From positions 434,001 to 498,000 of the forward strand of contig CBDCNH010000011.1 of NCBI GenBank assembly GCA_965219015.1: a stretch of DNA of 64,000 bases. Reading direction: 5' to 3'. Positions 44,705 through 54,035 of this stretch are shown here, one piece after another. Source of the stretch: CBDCNH01 sp965219015. Its GTDB lineage: Bacteria > Pseudomonadota > Alphaproteobacteria > Rhodobacterales > Rhodobacteraceae. Made by a program: the position numbers and the translations under genes. The notes beneath the pieces are model-generated. The model searched no databases. It was not told where the DNA came from and saw nothing but the letters and a program-made list of their open reading frames with translations. The first letter of the stretch is position 1. Every line of letters starts with the position of its first letter.

Positions 44705-45535
44705 TCAGGCCTGCATCCGCATCGGCGCGCCGTCGTCCGGCACCTCGTCGGCCCAGACGCGGAAGCCCTCGAGCCAGTGCGGGCCGAACGAGTTGAGGAG
44801 CGGCACGTCGGCGGCGTCGCGGCCGCGGGCGACGACGACGCGGCCGATGCGCGCGACGTTGTTCCGCGGGTCGAACGTGTACCAGCGGCCGCCGAGGAAC
44901 ACTTCCGTCCAGGCGGCGAAGTCCATCGGGCCTGCGGGCGGCACGCCGATGTCGCCGAGGTAGCCGTTGACGTAGCGCGCGGGGATGTTCATCGCGCGGG
45001 TGAGTGCGATGGCGAGATGCGCGAAGTCGCGGCAGACGCCGACGCCTTCCTCGTTGGCTTCCCAGGCGGTCCGGGTGGAGCGCGCCTGCTGGTAGTCGAA
45101 GCGGATGCGGTTGTGCGCGTAGTCCATGATCGCCTGCACGCGGGCCCAGCCCGGGGTCATGTTGCCGAAGAGATCCCAGGCGGTCTGGCTCATCCGGTCG
45201 GTCTCGCAGTACCGGCTGCCGACGAGGTAGCCGAGCGCGTCGTCAGGGAGCGCGGCGACGGGCACCTCCTGCGCGTCGGGGGCCACGTCGTCCGGGCGGC
45301 CGTCGTCCTCGACCGTCGCGTCGCCGGTCAGCGTCATCCGCCCGGCCGGAGCCACGAAGCGCCGGCAGAGGTTGCCGAAGAGGTCGTAGTAGCCGTGGAT
45401 CGGCACGTCGGGGGTGGTCTCGACCCGCTCCGAGACGAGCCCGCCGGCGTGCTGCACATGCGGCCCGACCAAGGCGATCGTCGGCGTCGGCTGGGTGCAG
45501 GAGATGGTGAACTCGTGGCCGACGCGGATCCGCAT
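44705..45535 (-). CDS. Transglutaminase-like cysteine protease-fold protein
   Basis: 276-residue protein of the bacterial transglutaminase-like family. The nucleophile Cys lies in EGVGVCRDFAHLAIAL (about residue 168). The expected His region reads PMDFAAWTEVFL, where the residue before AW is Ala instead of His, and the Asp follows in RWYTFDPRNN. Many alphaproteobacterial relatives also vary at the His position, so activity is uncertain. The N-terminal beta domain starts directly at the Met without a signal peptide, so the protein is cytoplasmic. Substrate unknown. Confidence 0.85.
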   Translation of the reverse strand: MRIRVGHEFTISCTQPTPTIALVGPHVQHAGGLVSERVETTPDVPIHGYYDLFGNLCRRFVAPAGRMTLTGDATVEDDGRPDDVAPDAQEVPVAALPDDALGYLVGSRYCETDRMSQTAWDLFGNMTPGWARVQAIMDYAHNRIRFDYQQARSTRTAWEANEEGVGVCRDFAHLAIALTRAMNIPARYVNGYLGDIGVPPAGPMDFAAWTEVFLGGRWYTFDPRNNVARIGRVVVARGRDAADVPLLNSFGPHWLEGFRVWADEVPDDGAPMRMQA

Positions 45536-45589
45536 GTGCGTGCCTTTCGAAGCTTGGGGTCGGGGGCTTAAGCCGGGGGCTGGGTTCGG

Positions 45590-46009
45590 TCAGCCGACGG
45601 ACGCTTCCATCGTGATCTCCGTGTTCAGGAGCTTCGAGATCGGGCAGTTCGCCTTCGCCGCCTCGGCGGCCTCCATCAGCGTGGCCTCCTCCGCGTCCGC
45701 CCGGATCGTGACGGTGAGATGCGCCCGCGTGACCTTGAAGCTGTCGCCATCGGGATCGAGCGTGATCGCCGAGGTCGCACGGATCTCTTCGGGGACCACC
45801 TTGTGATCGCCGAGGATGTTCGAAAGCGCCATTGCGAAGCACGACGCATGCGCCGCGCCGATCAGCTCCTCGGGATTGGTGCCGGGCTTGTCCTCGAAGC
45901 GCGTCGCGAAGCCGTAGGGCTGGTCCTTCAGTGCGCCGCTCTGCGTGCTCACCATGCCCTTGCCGTCGCGGAGGGCGCCTTGCCAGACGGCGGATCCGGT
46001 TTTCTGCAT
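45590..46009 (-). CDS. osmC: OsmC-family peroxiredoxin
   Basis: 139-residue organic-hydroperoxide reductase of the OsmC subgroup. The two catalytic cysteines are in GAAHASCFAMALSNIL (about residue 58) and AKANCPISKLLNTEI (about 123). The N-terminal MQKTGSAVWQGALRDGKG and NPEELIGAAHA blocks are OsmC-typical rather than Ohr. ATG 46009 has AGGAGA at seven bases. It is divergent from the helicase gene, with a 258-bp spacer holding both promoters. Confidence 0.92.
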   Translation of the reverse strand: MQKTGSAVWQGALRDGKGMVSTQSGALKDQPYGFATRFEDKPGTNPEELIGAAHASCFAMALSNILGDHKVVPEEIRATSAITLDPDGDSFKVTRAHLTVTIRADAEEATLMEAAEAAKANCPISKLLNTEITMEASVG

Positions 46010-46267
46010 CTTGGTCTCCTTTGATGACGCGCTCAACGCTGCCGCGGCACTGCGGTTGCGCGCCGCAGCGATGGTAACGCGCGCCGCGTCGCAGCGTAAA
46101 GGGGCCATCGTCTTGCGAAGGGCCCGCCCACACCCCACTTTCGTTGACGGTCGCCGCCGTTTCCGGTAGCGACACGGCATTCGCGAGCCTGCGGATGCCC
46201 CGACGCCGGGACGCGCGGCATATGCGTCCCTCAACCGCGCGGCCCGATGCCGCCGACATGGACGCTG

Positions 46268-47812
46268 ATGACACAATTTACCGATTTGAAGCTGGACCCG
46301 TCGGTCCTCAAGGCCGTGATCGATGCGGGCTACACGACGCCCACCCCGATCCAGGAAGGCGCCATCCCGCATGCGCTCGAAGGGCGCGACGTGCTCGGCA
46401 TCGCGCAGACCGGCACCGGCAAGACGGCGAGCTTCGTGCTGCCGATGATCACGCTGCTGGGCAAGGGCCGCGCGCGCGCCCGGATGCCGCGGAGCCTGGT
46501 GCTGGCGCCCACGCGCGAGCTCGCCGCACAGGTGGCCGAGAATTTCGACACCTATGCGAAATACACCAAGCTCACCAAGGCGCTCCTCATCGGCGGCGTG
46601 TCGTTCGGCGAGCAGGACAAGCTCATCGACCGCGGCGTCGACGTGCTGATCGCGACGCCGGGGCGGCTTCTCGACCACTTCGAGCGCGGCAAACTTCTCC
46701 TCACCGGCGTGCAGATCATGGTCGTGGACGAGGCCGACCGGATGCTCGACATGGGCTTCATCCCGGACATCGAGCGCATCTTCAACCTCACGCCCTTCAC
46801 CCGGCAGACGCTGTTCTTCTCGGCGACGATGGCGCCCGAGATCGAGCGCATCACGAACACCTTCCTGTCGAACCCCGCGCGCATCGAGGTCGCCCGCCAG
46901 GCCACGGCCTCGCTGACCATCGAGCAGTCGCTCTTCGCGTTCCGGCCGTCGGCCAAGGAGCGCACCTTCGCCGAGAAGCGCGCGATGCTGCGCGCGCTCA
47001 TCGAGCGCGAGGGCGACGCCTGCACGAACGCGATCATCTTCTGCAACCGCAAGATGGACGTCGACGTGGTGGCGAAGTCGATGAAGCAGCACGGGCTCAA
47101 CGCCTCGCCGATCCACGGCGATCTCGACCAGTCGGTCCGCACCCGCACCCTCGACGGGTTCCGCGACGGCTCGGTCAAGTTCCTCGTGGCCTCCGACGTG
47201 GCCGCGCGCGGGCTCGATATTCCCGCGGTCAGCCACATCTTCAACTTCGACGTGCCGAGCCACCCCGAGGATTACGTCCACCGGATCGGGCGGACGGGCC
47301 GCGCGGGCCGGACCGGCAAGGCCTTCACGCTCGCGGTGCCGTCGGACGACAAGTACCTGGCGGCGATCGAGTCGCTGGTGAAGATGCCCATCCCGCGTGT
47401 CGCGCCGCCGGAGATCAACGCGGCGACCGAAGACGACCGTCCGCGGTCGCGCCGCACCTCGCCGCGCCGGGAGGAGACCGCGGAAGGTCGATCCGAGCCT
47501 CGCGCCCGCCGCGTGCGCGCGAAGCCCGCCGAGGAGGCGCCCGTCGAGGTGCTCGAGGCTCCAAACCCCGCAGCCCCAGTGACCGAAACCCCAGTGACCG
47601 AAGCCCCAGCTCTCGAAGAACCGGTGTCCGAAGCAGCGCCGCGGCGCGCGGCCCCGGAGCCCGAGAGGTCTCCGTCGCGCGCGCCCGAGCGCCCTGCCCC
47701 GCAGCGCGGCGCAGACCGCAGGCCCGCGACGCGCGACGATGCCGTGGTTGGCATGGGCGACCACATGCCCGATTTCCTGACCCGCAGCTTCGCGCCGCGG
47801 GCGGCGGACTGA
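46268..47812 (+). CDS. DEAD-box RNA helicase, RhlE-like
   Basis: 514-residue ATP-dependent RNA helicase. Motifs in order are the Q motif (TPTPIQ), AQTGTGKT, PTRELAAQ, VDEADRMLDMGF, SAT, then the second RecA lobe with ASDVAARGLDIP and HRIGRTGRAG. The core ends near residue 375; the remaining 140 residues form a disordered Arg/Pro/Glu-rich tail. Within it a 15-bp tandem duplication at about 47575-47604 encodes five-residue repeats PVTET/PVTEA. ATG 46268 (MTQFTDLKL) is the usual family start, preferred to an ATG 21 bases earlier. Confidence 0.93.
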   Translation: MTQFTDLKLDPSVLKAVIDAGYTTPTPIQEGAIPHALEGRDVLGIAQTGTGKTASFVLPMITLLGKGRARARMPRSLVLAPTRELAAQVAENFDTYAKYTKLTKALLIGGVSFGEQDKLIDRGVDVLIATPGRLLDHFERGKLLLTGVQIMVVDEADRMLDMGFIPDIERIFNLTPFTRQTLFFSATMAPEIERITNTFLSNPARIEVARQATASLTIEQSLFAFRPSAKERTFAEKRAMLRALIEREGDACTNAIIFCNRKMDVDVVAKSMKQHGLNASPIHGDLDQSVRTRTLDGFRDGSVKFLVASDVAARGLDIPAVSHIFNFDVPSHPEDYVHRIGRTGRAGRTGKAFTLAVPSDDKYLAAIESLVKMPIPRVAPPEINAATEDDRPRSRRTSPRREETAEGRSEPRARRVRAKPAEEAPVEVLEAPNPAAPVTETPVTEAPALEEPVSEAAPRRAAPEPERSPSRAPERPAPQRGADRRPATRDDAVVGMGDHMPDFLTRSFAPRAAD

Positions 47813-47858
47813 CCCCGCGACGCCCGCCTTGGCCCGGGGCGCGGACGGCGTCCCGGGC

Positions 47859-49532
47859 CTAGTCCGCCGACAGCCGGCTGATGACGACGGTGACCTCGGG
47901 CTTCTTGCCGATCTCCTCCATGCTGACCTGGCGCACGACGCGGCGGATGCCCTCGTCGATCTTGTCGTCGTCGGTCATCGTGCGGCGCCCGGCCCGCTCG
48001 AGGAAGCCCGCGAGCTCGGCCTCGATCGTGTCGCCGAGCGGCGCGCCACGGCGGCCCGCCTGCGGCAAGCCCATCATCTCGACCCAGGCGTCGCCGAGGG
48101 GCTCGTCCTCTTCGTCGACGATGAGCGTGACGAGGCAGTGCCCGTTCAGCGCCATGCGGATACGGTCGCGCACCACGCCCTCCGTCGCCCCGACGAGCGC
48201 CGTGCCGTCGAGGTAGATGCGCCCGGTCTCGATGTACTCGACGATCTCGGGGCGGTTGCCGGCAAGGTCGACCATCGTGCCGTTGGTCACGATCTCGGTC
48301 GTCAGCCCCTTCGCGCGCCCGACCTTCGCGTGCTCGCGCAGGTGCCGGTGCTCGCCGTGCATCGGCACCAGGATCTGCGGGCGAAGGAGGTCGTGGATCG
48401 CCTCGAGGTCGGGGCGGTTGGCGTGGCCCGAGACGTGGTAGAGCCCGTCGTGGTCGTCCACCACGTCGACGCCCATCTCCGAATAGGCGTTGATGATGCG
48501 GATGACGCCGCGCTCGTTGCCGGGGATGGTCTTCGAGGAGAAGAGGAACGTGTCGCCCTCCTCGACCGAGAGCCCAAGGTACTTGCCGCGGCTGAGCTGC
48601 GCCGAGGCGGCGCGCCGCTCCCCCTGGCTGCCGGTGACGATGAGCATGAGGTGGTCGCGCGGCACGTTGGCGGCGTCCTCCGGGCTCAGCATCGGCGGGA
48701 AGCCTTTCAGCACGCCGCTCTCGACGCCCGCCGTCACCATCTTCCGCATCGCGCGGCCCATCAGGCAGATCGAGCGGCCGGCGGCGAGCCCCGCCTCGGC
48801 GAGCGTCTTGAGCCGCGCCACGTTGGAGGCGAACGTGGTCGCGACGAACATGCCCTTCGAGCGGCGCACGAGCTCGGCCAGCGGCTCCGCGAGCGTCGCC
48901 TCCGAGCGGCCCGGATGGGGCGAGAAGATGTTGGTGCTGTCGCAGGTCAGCACCTTGACGCCGCCCCGCGCGATGTCCGACCAGGCCTCGCGGTCGAAGG
49001 GCTCGCCGACCACGGGCGTCGCGTCGAGCTTGAAGTCGCCGGTGTGGACGATGTTGCCCGCGGGCGTCTCGATGAGAAGCGCCGAGCTTTCCGGGATCGA
49101 ATGCGCGACGGGCACGAAGGACACGCGGAACGGCCCCGCCTCGACTTGCGCGGGCCGCGGCCCGACCACGGTGAGCACGGTCGCGGGGTGGCCGTGCTCC
49201 TCGAGCTTCTGCAGCGCGAGGTTGGCGGTGAACGGGCGCGCATAGACCTGCGCGCGGAGCCGCGGCCAGAGGTGGCCCAGCGCGCCCACGTGATCCTCGT
49301 GGCCGTGCGTGATGAAGATCGCCTCGAGCCGGTCGGCCCGCGCCGCGAGCCAGGAGACGTCGGGCAGGATGACATCGACGCCGGGCGTCGTGTCCATGTC
49401 GGGGAAGGTGATGCCAAGGTCGACGAGGATCAGCCGCTCCTTGCCCTCCGGCCCGTAGCCGTAGACGTAGGCGTTCATCCCGATCTCGCCCGCGCCGCCG
49501 AGGGGCAGGTAGATAAGGCGGTTTCTGCTCAT
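47859..49532 (-). CDS. rnj: Ribonuclease J
   Basis: 557-residue metallo-beta-lactamase/beta-CASP nuclease with 5'-exo- and endonuclease activity for mRNA decay and rRNA processing. The zinc motif is THGHEDHVGAL (about residues 76-86), with further ligands in VAHSIPES and HTGDFK. The beta-CASP motifs include SGHANRPDL and MHGEHRHL, and a C-terminal domain follows. ATG 49532 overlaps the coaX stop (ATGA). Placement after nuoN-birA-coaX is standard in alphaproteobacteria. Confidence 0.95.
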   Translation of the reverse strand: MSRNRLIYLPLGGAGEIGMNAYVYGYGPEGKERLILVDLGITFPDMDTTPGVDVILPDVSWLAARADRLEAIFITHGHEDHVGALGHLWPRLRAQVYARPFTANLALQKLEEHGHPATVLTVVGPRPAQVEAGPFRVSFVPVAHSIPESSALLIETPAGNIVHTGDFKLDATPVVGEPFDREAWSDIARGGVKVLTCDSTNIFSPHPGRSEATLAEPLAELVRRSKGMFVATTFASNVARLKTLAEAGLAAGRSICLMGRAMRKMVTAGVESGVLKGFPPMLSPEDAANVPRDHLMLIVTGSQGERRAASAQLSRGKYLGLSVEEGDTFLFSSKTIPGNERGVIRIINAYSEMGVDVVDDHDGLYHVSGHANRPDLEAIHDLLRPQILVPMHGEHRHLREHAKVGRAKGLTTEIVTNGTMVDLAGNRPEIVEYIETGRIYLDGTALVGATEGVVRDRIRMALNGHCLVTLIVDEEDEPLGDAWVEMMGLPQAGRRGAPLGDTIEAELAGFLERAGRRTMTDDDKIDEGIRRVVRQVSMEEIGKKPEVTVVISRLSAD

Positions 49533-50302
49533 GAATGGTCCTTGTTGTAGGCGTAGAGGACCGCGAGCCCGTGAATGGTCAGGTCGTCCTCGACGGTGTC
49601 GAAGAGATCGAAGCCCTGGTCGAAGAGCGAGGCGAGCCCACCGGTGGCGATGACCTTCATCGCACGTTCGCGCTCGAGCCGGATGCGGTGCACGATGCCT
49701 TCGACGAGGCCGATGTAGCCCCAGAACACACCCGACTGCATGCAGGCAACCGTATTCGTACCGATCGCCGATTGCGGGCGCGTGATGTCGACGTGCGGCA
49801 GGGCGGCCGCCGCCATGTGCAGCGCCTCGAGCGAGAGGTTGACGCCCGGTGCGATGACGCCGCCGATGTAGGCGCCGTCGGCGTCCACCACGTCGAAGGT
49901 GGTGGCGGTGCCGAAGTCCACGACCACGAGGTCGCCGCCGTGCCGGTCGAAGCCCGCGACGGTGTTGACGAGCCGGTCGGGCCCGACGGTCGTGCCGATG
50001 TCCACGCGCGGCGGTGCGGGCAGGCGGCACTCGGGCTTGCCGACGACGAGCGGGCGGCAGCCGAAGTAGCGGCTGCAGAGGACGCGCAGGTTGAACACCA
50101 CGCGCGGCACGGTGGAGGAGATGATCGCGGCGTCGATCTCGGCGCGGAAGCTCGCGAGCGCCATCAGGTTCGAGAGCCACACGTAGTATTCGTCGGCGGT
50201 GCGGCGGTGGTCGGTGCCCATCCGCCAGGTGCCGAGCACGTCGAGCCCGTCGCAGACCGCGAAGACGGTGTTGGTGTTGCCGCAGTCGATGGCGAGGAGC
50301 AT
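49529..50302 (-). CDS. coaX: Type III pantothenate kinase
   Basis: 257-residue kinase for the first step of coenzyme A synthesis. The N-terminal nucleotide motif is AIDCGNTNTVFAV; the pantothenate/metal part includes GPDRLVNTVAG and VVDFGTATTFDVVD, followed by GGVIAPGVNLSLEAL. All are diagnostic for CoaX. The ATG 50302 codon touches the birA stop, and the gene is coupled to rnj downstream. Confidence 0.95.
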   Translation of the reverse strand: MLLAIDCGNTNTVFAVCDGLDVLGTWRMGTDHRRTADEYYVWLSNLMALASFRAEIDAAIISSTVPRVVFNLRVLCSRYFGCRPLVVGKPECRLPAPPRVDIGTTVGPDRLVNTVAGFDRHGGDLVVVDFGTATTFDVVDADGAYIGGVIAPGVNLSLEALHMAAAALPHVDITRPQSAIGTNTVACMQSGVFWGYIGLVEGIVHRIRLERERAMKVIATGGLASLFDQGFDLFDTVEDDLTIHGLAVLYAYNKDHS

Positions 50303-51021
50303 CAGAAGAACACGTCCGCCGCGGCGATGCGCTCGCGCCCGGTGCCCGTCGCGAGGACGAGCGCGCCGTCGTCGCCGAGCGTCTCGAAGCGGCCGGTGCG
50401 CGTGGTGGCGCCCGTGCGCGCGGTGATCTCCGCGCCGAGCCGGGCCGCGCGCGCGAGCCAGGCGGCGCGGACGGGCGCGAAGCCTTGCGTGTCGAGCACG
50501 CCCTGCCAGCGCGCGAAGGCGGGCGCGAGACGGTCGAGGAAGGCTTCCGGCGCGACGGGCTCGGCGAGGCAGGCGGCCGGGAGCGCGTCCTCCGGCGTCG
50601 GGGGCGCCACGGCGAGGTTCACGCCGATGCCGACCGCGAGATGCGCGAGCCCCCGACCCCGCCCGGTGCTCTCGAGGAGGATGCCTGCGACCTTGCCGCC
50701 GCCGAGGAGCACGTCGTTGGGCCATTTGAGGGTCACGCCGGGCGCGCCGATGGCGTCCGCCACGGCGAGCGCCGCGACGAAGGACAGGAGCGCCGCCTCG
50801 GATGCGGTGCCCTCGGGGTAGATCAGCAGCGTCGCGGCGAAGTTGCCGGGCGGCATCGCCCAGGCCCGGCCCCGGCGGCCCCGCGCGGCGGTCTGCGAGA
50901 GCGCCAGGATCCAGCCCGGGCCCGCGCCCGCGGCGGCCATCCGCGCGGCCTCGGCGTTGGTGCTGTCGGTCGCGGCGAGGATGCGCCGGCCGATGCCGGC
51001 AGGCCAGCCGTCAGCGGACAA
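50302..51021 (-). CDS. birA: Biotin-[acetyl-CoA carboxylase] ligase
   Basis: 239-residue biotin protein ligase without the N-terminal DNA-binding domain, so it is the ligase-only type. Motifs are the glycine/arginine biotinyl-AMP loop ARGRRGRAW (about 47-55), LKWPNDVLL and KVAGILLE. The only suitable start is TTG 51021, which lies inside the end of nuoN (11-bp overlap). The C-terminal cap domain (GRFETLGDDGALVLATG) is present. Confidence 0.92.
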   Translation of the reverse strand: MSADGWPAGIGRRILAATDSTNAEAARMAAAGAGPGWILALSQTAARGRRGRAWAMPPGNFAATLLIYPEGTASEAALLSFVAALAVADAIGAPGVTLKWPNDVLLGGGKVAGILLESTGRGRGLAHLAVGIGVNLAVAPPTPEDALPAACLAEPVAPEAFLDRLAPAFARWQGVLDTQGFAPVRAAWLARAARLGAEITARTGATTRTGRFETLGDDGALVLATGTGRERIAAADVFF

Positions 51022-52453
51022 GCGACGCCGCCGCAGTCCCGGCCAGCCCCTCGACGCCGAAGAGGTTCACGATGCCGAACACCATCGCGAGCGCGGAGCC
51101 CATCAGGAACAGCCACGCCACGCGGGGCATCGCGCCGTCGAGCACCTCGCCCTCCTCGCCGAAGTACATGTAGAACACGATGCGGAGGTAGTAGTAGGCG
51201 CCGATCACCGAGGCGATGGCGGCGAGCACGGCGAGCCAGGTCATGCCCGCGCCGACCGCCGCCTGCAGCACGTAGAACTTCGCGAAGAACCCCACGAGCG
51301 GCGGCACGCCCGCCATCGAGAAGAAGAGGACGAGCACCGCCAGCGCCTTCGCGGGCTCGCGTTTCGAGTACATCGACAGGCTGCGGATGTCGGTGACGGG
51401 CGTGCCGTCGCGCGCCATCGACAGGATGAAGGCGAAGGTGCCGACGTTCATCGTGACGTAGATCGCCATGTAGACGAGCATCGCCTTGACGCCCGCCTCG
51501 GTGCCCGCCGCGAGGCCCACGAGCGCGAAGCCCATGTGCGCGATCGAGGAATAGGCCATCAGCCGCTTGATGTCGCGCTGCCCGATCGCGGCGACCGAGC
51601 CGAGGAACATCGAGGCCACGGCGAGGAACGCCACGATCTGCCGCCAGTCCGAGACCGCGTTGCCGAAGGCGTCGAAGATGAGCCGCGCGAAGAGCGCCAT
51701 CGCGGCGACCTTGGGCGCCGTGGCGAGGAACGCCGTCACCGGCGTCGGCGAGCCCTCGTAGACGTCGGGCGTCCACATGTGGAAGGGCGCGGCCGACATC
51801 TTGAACGCGAGCCCCGCGATCAGGAACACGAGCCCGAAGAGGAGCCCGAGCGACACCGGCGCCCCGCCCATCGTGCCGATGATGCCGCGGAAGAGCGTGG
51901 TGCCCGCATAGCCGTAGGTGAGCGAGGCGCCATAGAGGAGAAGCCCCGAGGAGAGCGCGCCGAGGACGAAGTACTTCAGCCCCGCCTCGGTGGACTTCAC
52001 GCTGTCGCGGCGGATCGAGGTGACGACGTAGAGACAGAGCGACTGCAGCTCGAGCCCCATGTAGAGCGCCATTAGGTCGCCCGCGGAGACCATCAGCATC
52101 ATGCCCACCGAGGCGAGCGCCACCAGCACCGGGTACTCGAAGCGCAGGAGGTCGCGGCGCTCGAGGTAGTCCTGCCCGAGGAGCAGCACCGCCGCACCCG
52201 CGAGCAGGATCACCGCCTTGGCGTAGCGCGCGAAGGCGTCGTCGAGGAACATGCCGCCGAACGCGGTCGTGCCGGTGCCGGTGCCGCCGGCCGCGACCCA
52301 GACGCCGGTCGCGGCGAGCACCGCCGAGGTCGCCCAGAGGATCGGCGCCGCGATGCGGTCCTTGCCAAGGAACGCGCCCGCCATCAGCGCCAGCATGGCG
52401 TAGACCGCGAGCAGGATCTCGGGCAGCGCGACGTTGAGGTCCTGCGAGATCAT
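51011..52453 (-). CDS. nuoN: NADH-quinone oxidoreductase subunit N
   Basis: 480-residue antiporter-like membrane subunit of respiratory complex I that takes part in proton pumping. About 14 helices are visible, with the conserved Glu helix (GLELQSLCLYV) and the Lys-bearing helices (STEAGLKYFVLGALSSGLLL and RDIKRLMAYSSIAHMGF). ATG 52453 follows AGGAG at good spacing. It is the last structural nuo gene, ten bases after nuoM. Confidence 0.96.
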   Translation of the reverse strand: MISQDLNVALPEILLAVYAMLALMAGAFLGKDRIAAPILWATSAVLAATGVWVAAGGTGTGTTAFGGMFLDDAFARYAKAVILLAGAAVLLLGQDYLERRDLLRFEYPVLVALASVGMMLMVSAGDLMALYMGLELQSLCLYVVTSIRRDSVKSTEAGLKYFVLGALSSGLLLYGASLTYGYAGTTLFRGIIGTMGGAPVSLGLLFGLVFLIAGLAFKMSAAPFHMWTPDVYEGSPTPVTAFLATAPKVAAMALFARLIFDAFGNAVSDWRQIVAFLAVASMFLGSVAAIGQRDIKRLMAYSSIAHMGFALVGLAAGTEAGVKAMLVYMAIYVTMNVGTFAFILSMARDGTPVTDIRSLSMYSKREPAKALAVLVLFFSMAGVPPLVGFFAKFYVLQAAVGAGMTWLAVLAAIASVIGAYYYLRIVFYMYFGEEGEVLDGAMPRVAWLFLMGSALAMVFGIVNLFGVEGLAGTAAASLVR

Positions 52454-52463
52454 CGTGCGCTCC

Positions 52464-54032
52464 TCAGTTCGCCGCGACGGAAGTGACGGCGGCGTTCGCC
52501 GCGGCGGCGGTGGCGGCGGCGTTCGCCGCGACGCTGGCATGGTAGGCGCCGACGAGCTTCGCCACGGGCGGCCCGGTGAGGTCGGTCACGAGCGACGGGT
52601 AGACGCCGAGGATCAGCGTCATCGCCACCAGCGGCGCGAAGATCGCCCGCTCGCGGCGCGTCATGTCGCGGATGGCGCGCAGGCTCTCCTTGATGAGGTC
52701 GCCCATCACGACGCGGCGGTAGAGCCAGAGCGCGTAGGCCGCCGACAGGATGATCCCCGTCGTCGCCACCGCCGCGACCCAGGTGTTGACCTGGAAAGCG
52801 CCCATCAGCGTCAGGAACTCGCCGACGAAGCCCGAGGTGCCGGGCAGCCCGACGTTGGCCATCGTGAAGAGGAGGAACACCGCCGCGAAGGCCGGCATCC
52901 GGTTCACGAGCCCGCCGTAGGCCGCGATCTCGCGCGTGTGCATCCGGTCGTAGATCACGCCGACGAGGAGGAAGAGCGCCCCCGAGACGAAGCCGTGGCT
53001 CACCATCTGGAAGATCGCGCCGTCCACGCCCTGCTGGTTGGCCGAGAAGATGCCCATCGTCACGAAGCCCATGTGCGCGACCGAGGAATAGGCGATGAGC
53101 TTCTTCATGTCGGCCTGCACCAGCGCCACGAGGCTCGTGTAGACGATGGCGATGGCGCTGAGCCAGAGCACGAACGGCCCGAGAAGGTCGGAGGCGACCG
53201 GGAACATCGGCAGCGAGAAGCGCAGGAACCCGTAGCCGCCCATCTTGAGGAGGATCGCCGCCAGCACCACCGAGCCCGCCGTCGGCGCCTGCACGTGCGC
53301 GTCGGGGAGCCAGGTGTGGACCGGCCACATCGGCAGCTTCACCGCGAAGGAGGCGAAGAACGCGAGCCACAGGAGCGTCTGCACCCCGCCGGGGATCGCG
53401 AGGCCGAGGAAGCTCAGGGGCACGGACGAGAACGAGAACTGCAGCAGCGTCGGGATGTCGGTGGTGCCGGCGGCGGCGTACATCGCGATCATCGCGACGA
53501 GCATCATCACCGACCCGAGGAAGGTGTAGAGGAAGAACTTGAACGCCGCGTAGATCCGCGCCTGCCCGCCCCAGATGCCGATGATGAGGAACATCGGGAT
53601 CAGCCCCGCCTCGAAGAAGAGGTAGAAGAGCACGAGGTCGAGCGCACAGAACACGCCGAGCATCAGCGCCTCGAGGACGAGGAAGGCGATCATGTACTCC
53701 TTCACGCGCACCGTCACCGTCCAGCAGGCGGCGATGGTCAGCGGCATCAGGAACGTGGTCAGGAGCACGAAGAGGAGCGAGATGCCGTCCACGCCCATCT
53801 TGTAGTGCAGCCCGACGATCCAGGAGCGTTCCTCGACGAACTGGAAGCCGGTGTTGGCGGGATCGAACCCGGCGAGGAGGAAGAGCGAGATGAGGAACGT
53901 GAACGTCGTCGCCGCGAGCGCCAGCCAGCGCGCGTTGCGGTCCGCCGCGGCGTCGCCGCCGCGCAGGAAGAGCGCCAGGATCAGCGCCGCGAAGAGCGGC
54001 AGGAAGACGACGATGGAGAGGAGGTTGTCCAT
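52464..54032 (-). CDS. nuoM: NADH-quinone oxidoreductase subunit M
   Basis: 522-residue antiporter-like proton-pumping subunit of complex I. Typical blocks are FFEAGLIPMFLIIGIWGG, TWLPDAHVQAPTAGSVVLA with the conserved His/Asp, and ADMKKLIAYSSVAHMGFVT. The C-terminus ends in an Ala-rich stretch (AANAAATAAAANAAV) not common in the family. It starts three bases after nuoL ends. Confidence 0.96.
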   Translation of the reverse strand: MDNLLSIVVFLPLFAALILALFLRGGDAAADRNARWLALAATTFTFLISLFLLAGFDPANTGFQFVEERSWIVGLHYKMGVDGISLLFVLLTTFLMPLTIAACWTVTVRVKEYMIAFLVLEALMLGVFCALDLVLFYLFFEAGLIPMFLIIGIWGGQARIYAAFKFFLYTFLGSVMMLVAMIAMYAAAGTTDIPTLLQFSFSSVPLSFLGLAIPGGVQTLLWLAFFASFAVKLPMWPVHTWLPDAHVQAPTAGSVVLAAILLKMGGYGFLRFSLPMFPVASDLLGPFVLWLSAIAIVYTSLVALVQADMKKLIAYSSVAHMGFVTMGIFSANQQGVDGAIFQMVSHGFVSGALFLLVGVIYDRMHTREIAAYGGLVNRMPAFAAVFLLFTMANVGLPGTSGFVGEFLTLMGAFQVNTWVAAVATTGIILSAAYALWLYRRVVMGDLIKESLRAIRDMTRRERAIFAPLVAMTLILGVYPSLVTDLTGPPVAKLVGAYHASVAANAAATAAAANAAVTSVAAN

Positions 54033-54035
54033 GCC

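Noticed and set aside
45563..45578. Palindrome around GGCTTAAGCC between the OsmC and transglutaminase genes as a terminator.
   Set aside because: The 10-bp palindrome has no loop and no T-run; it may be chance or a restriction-like site.
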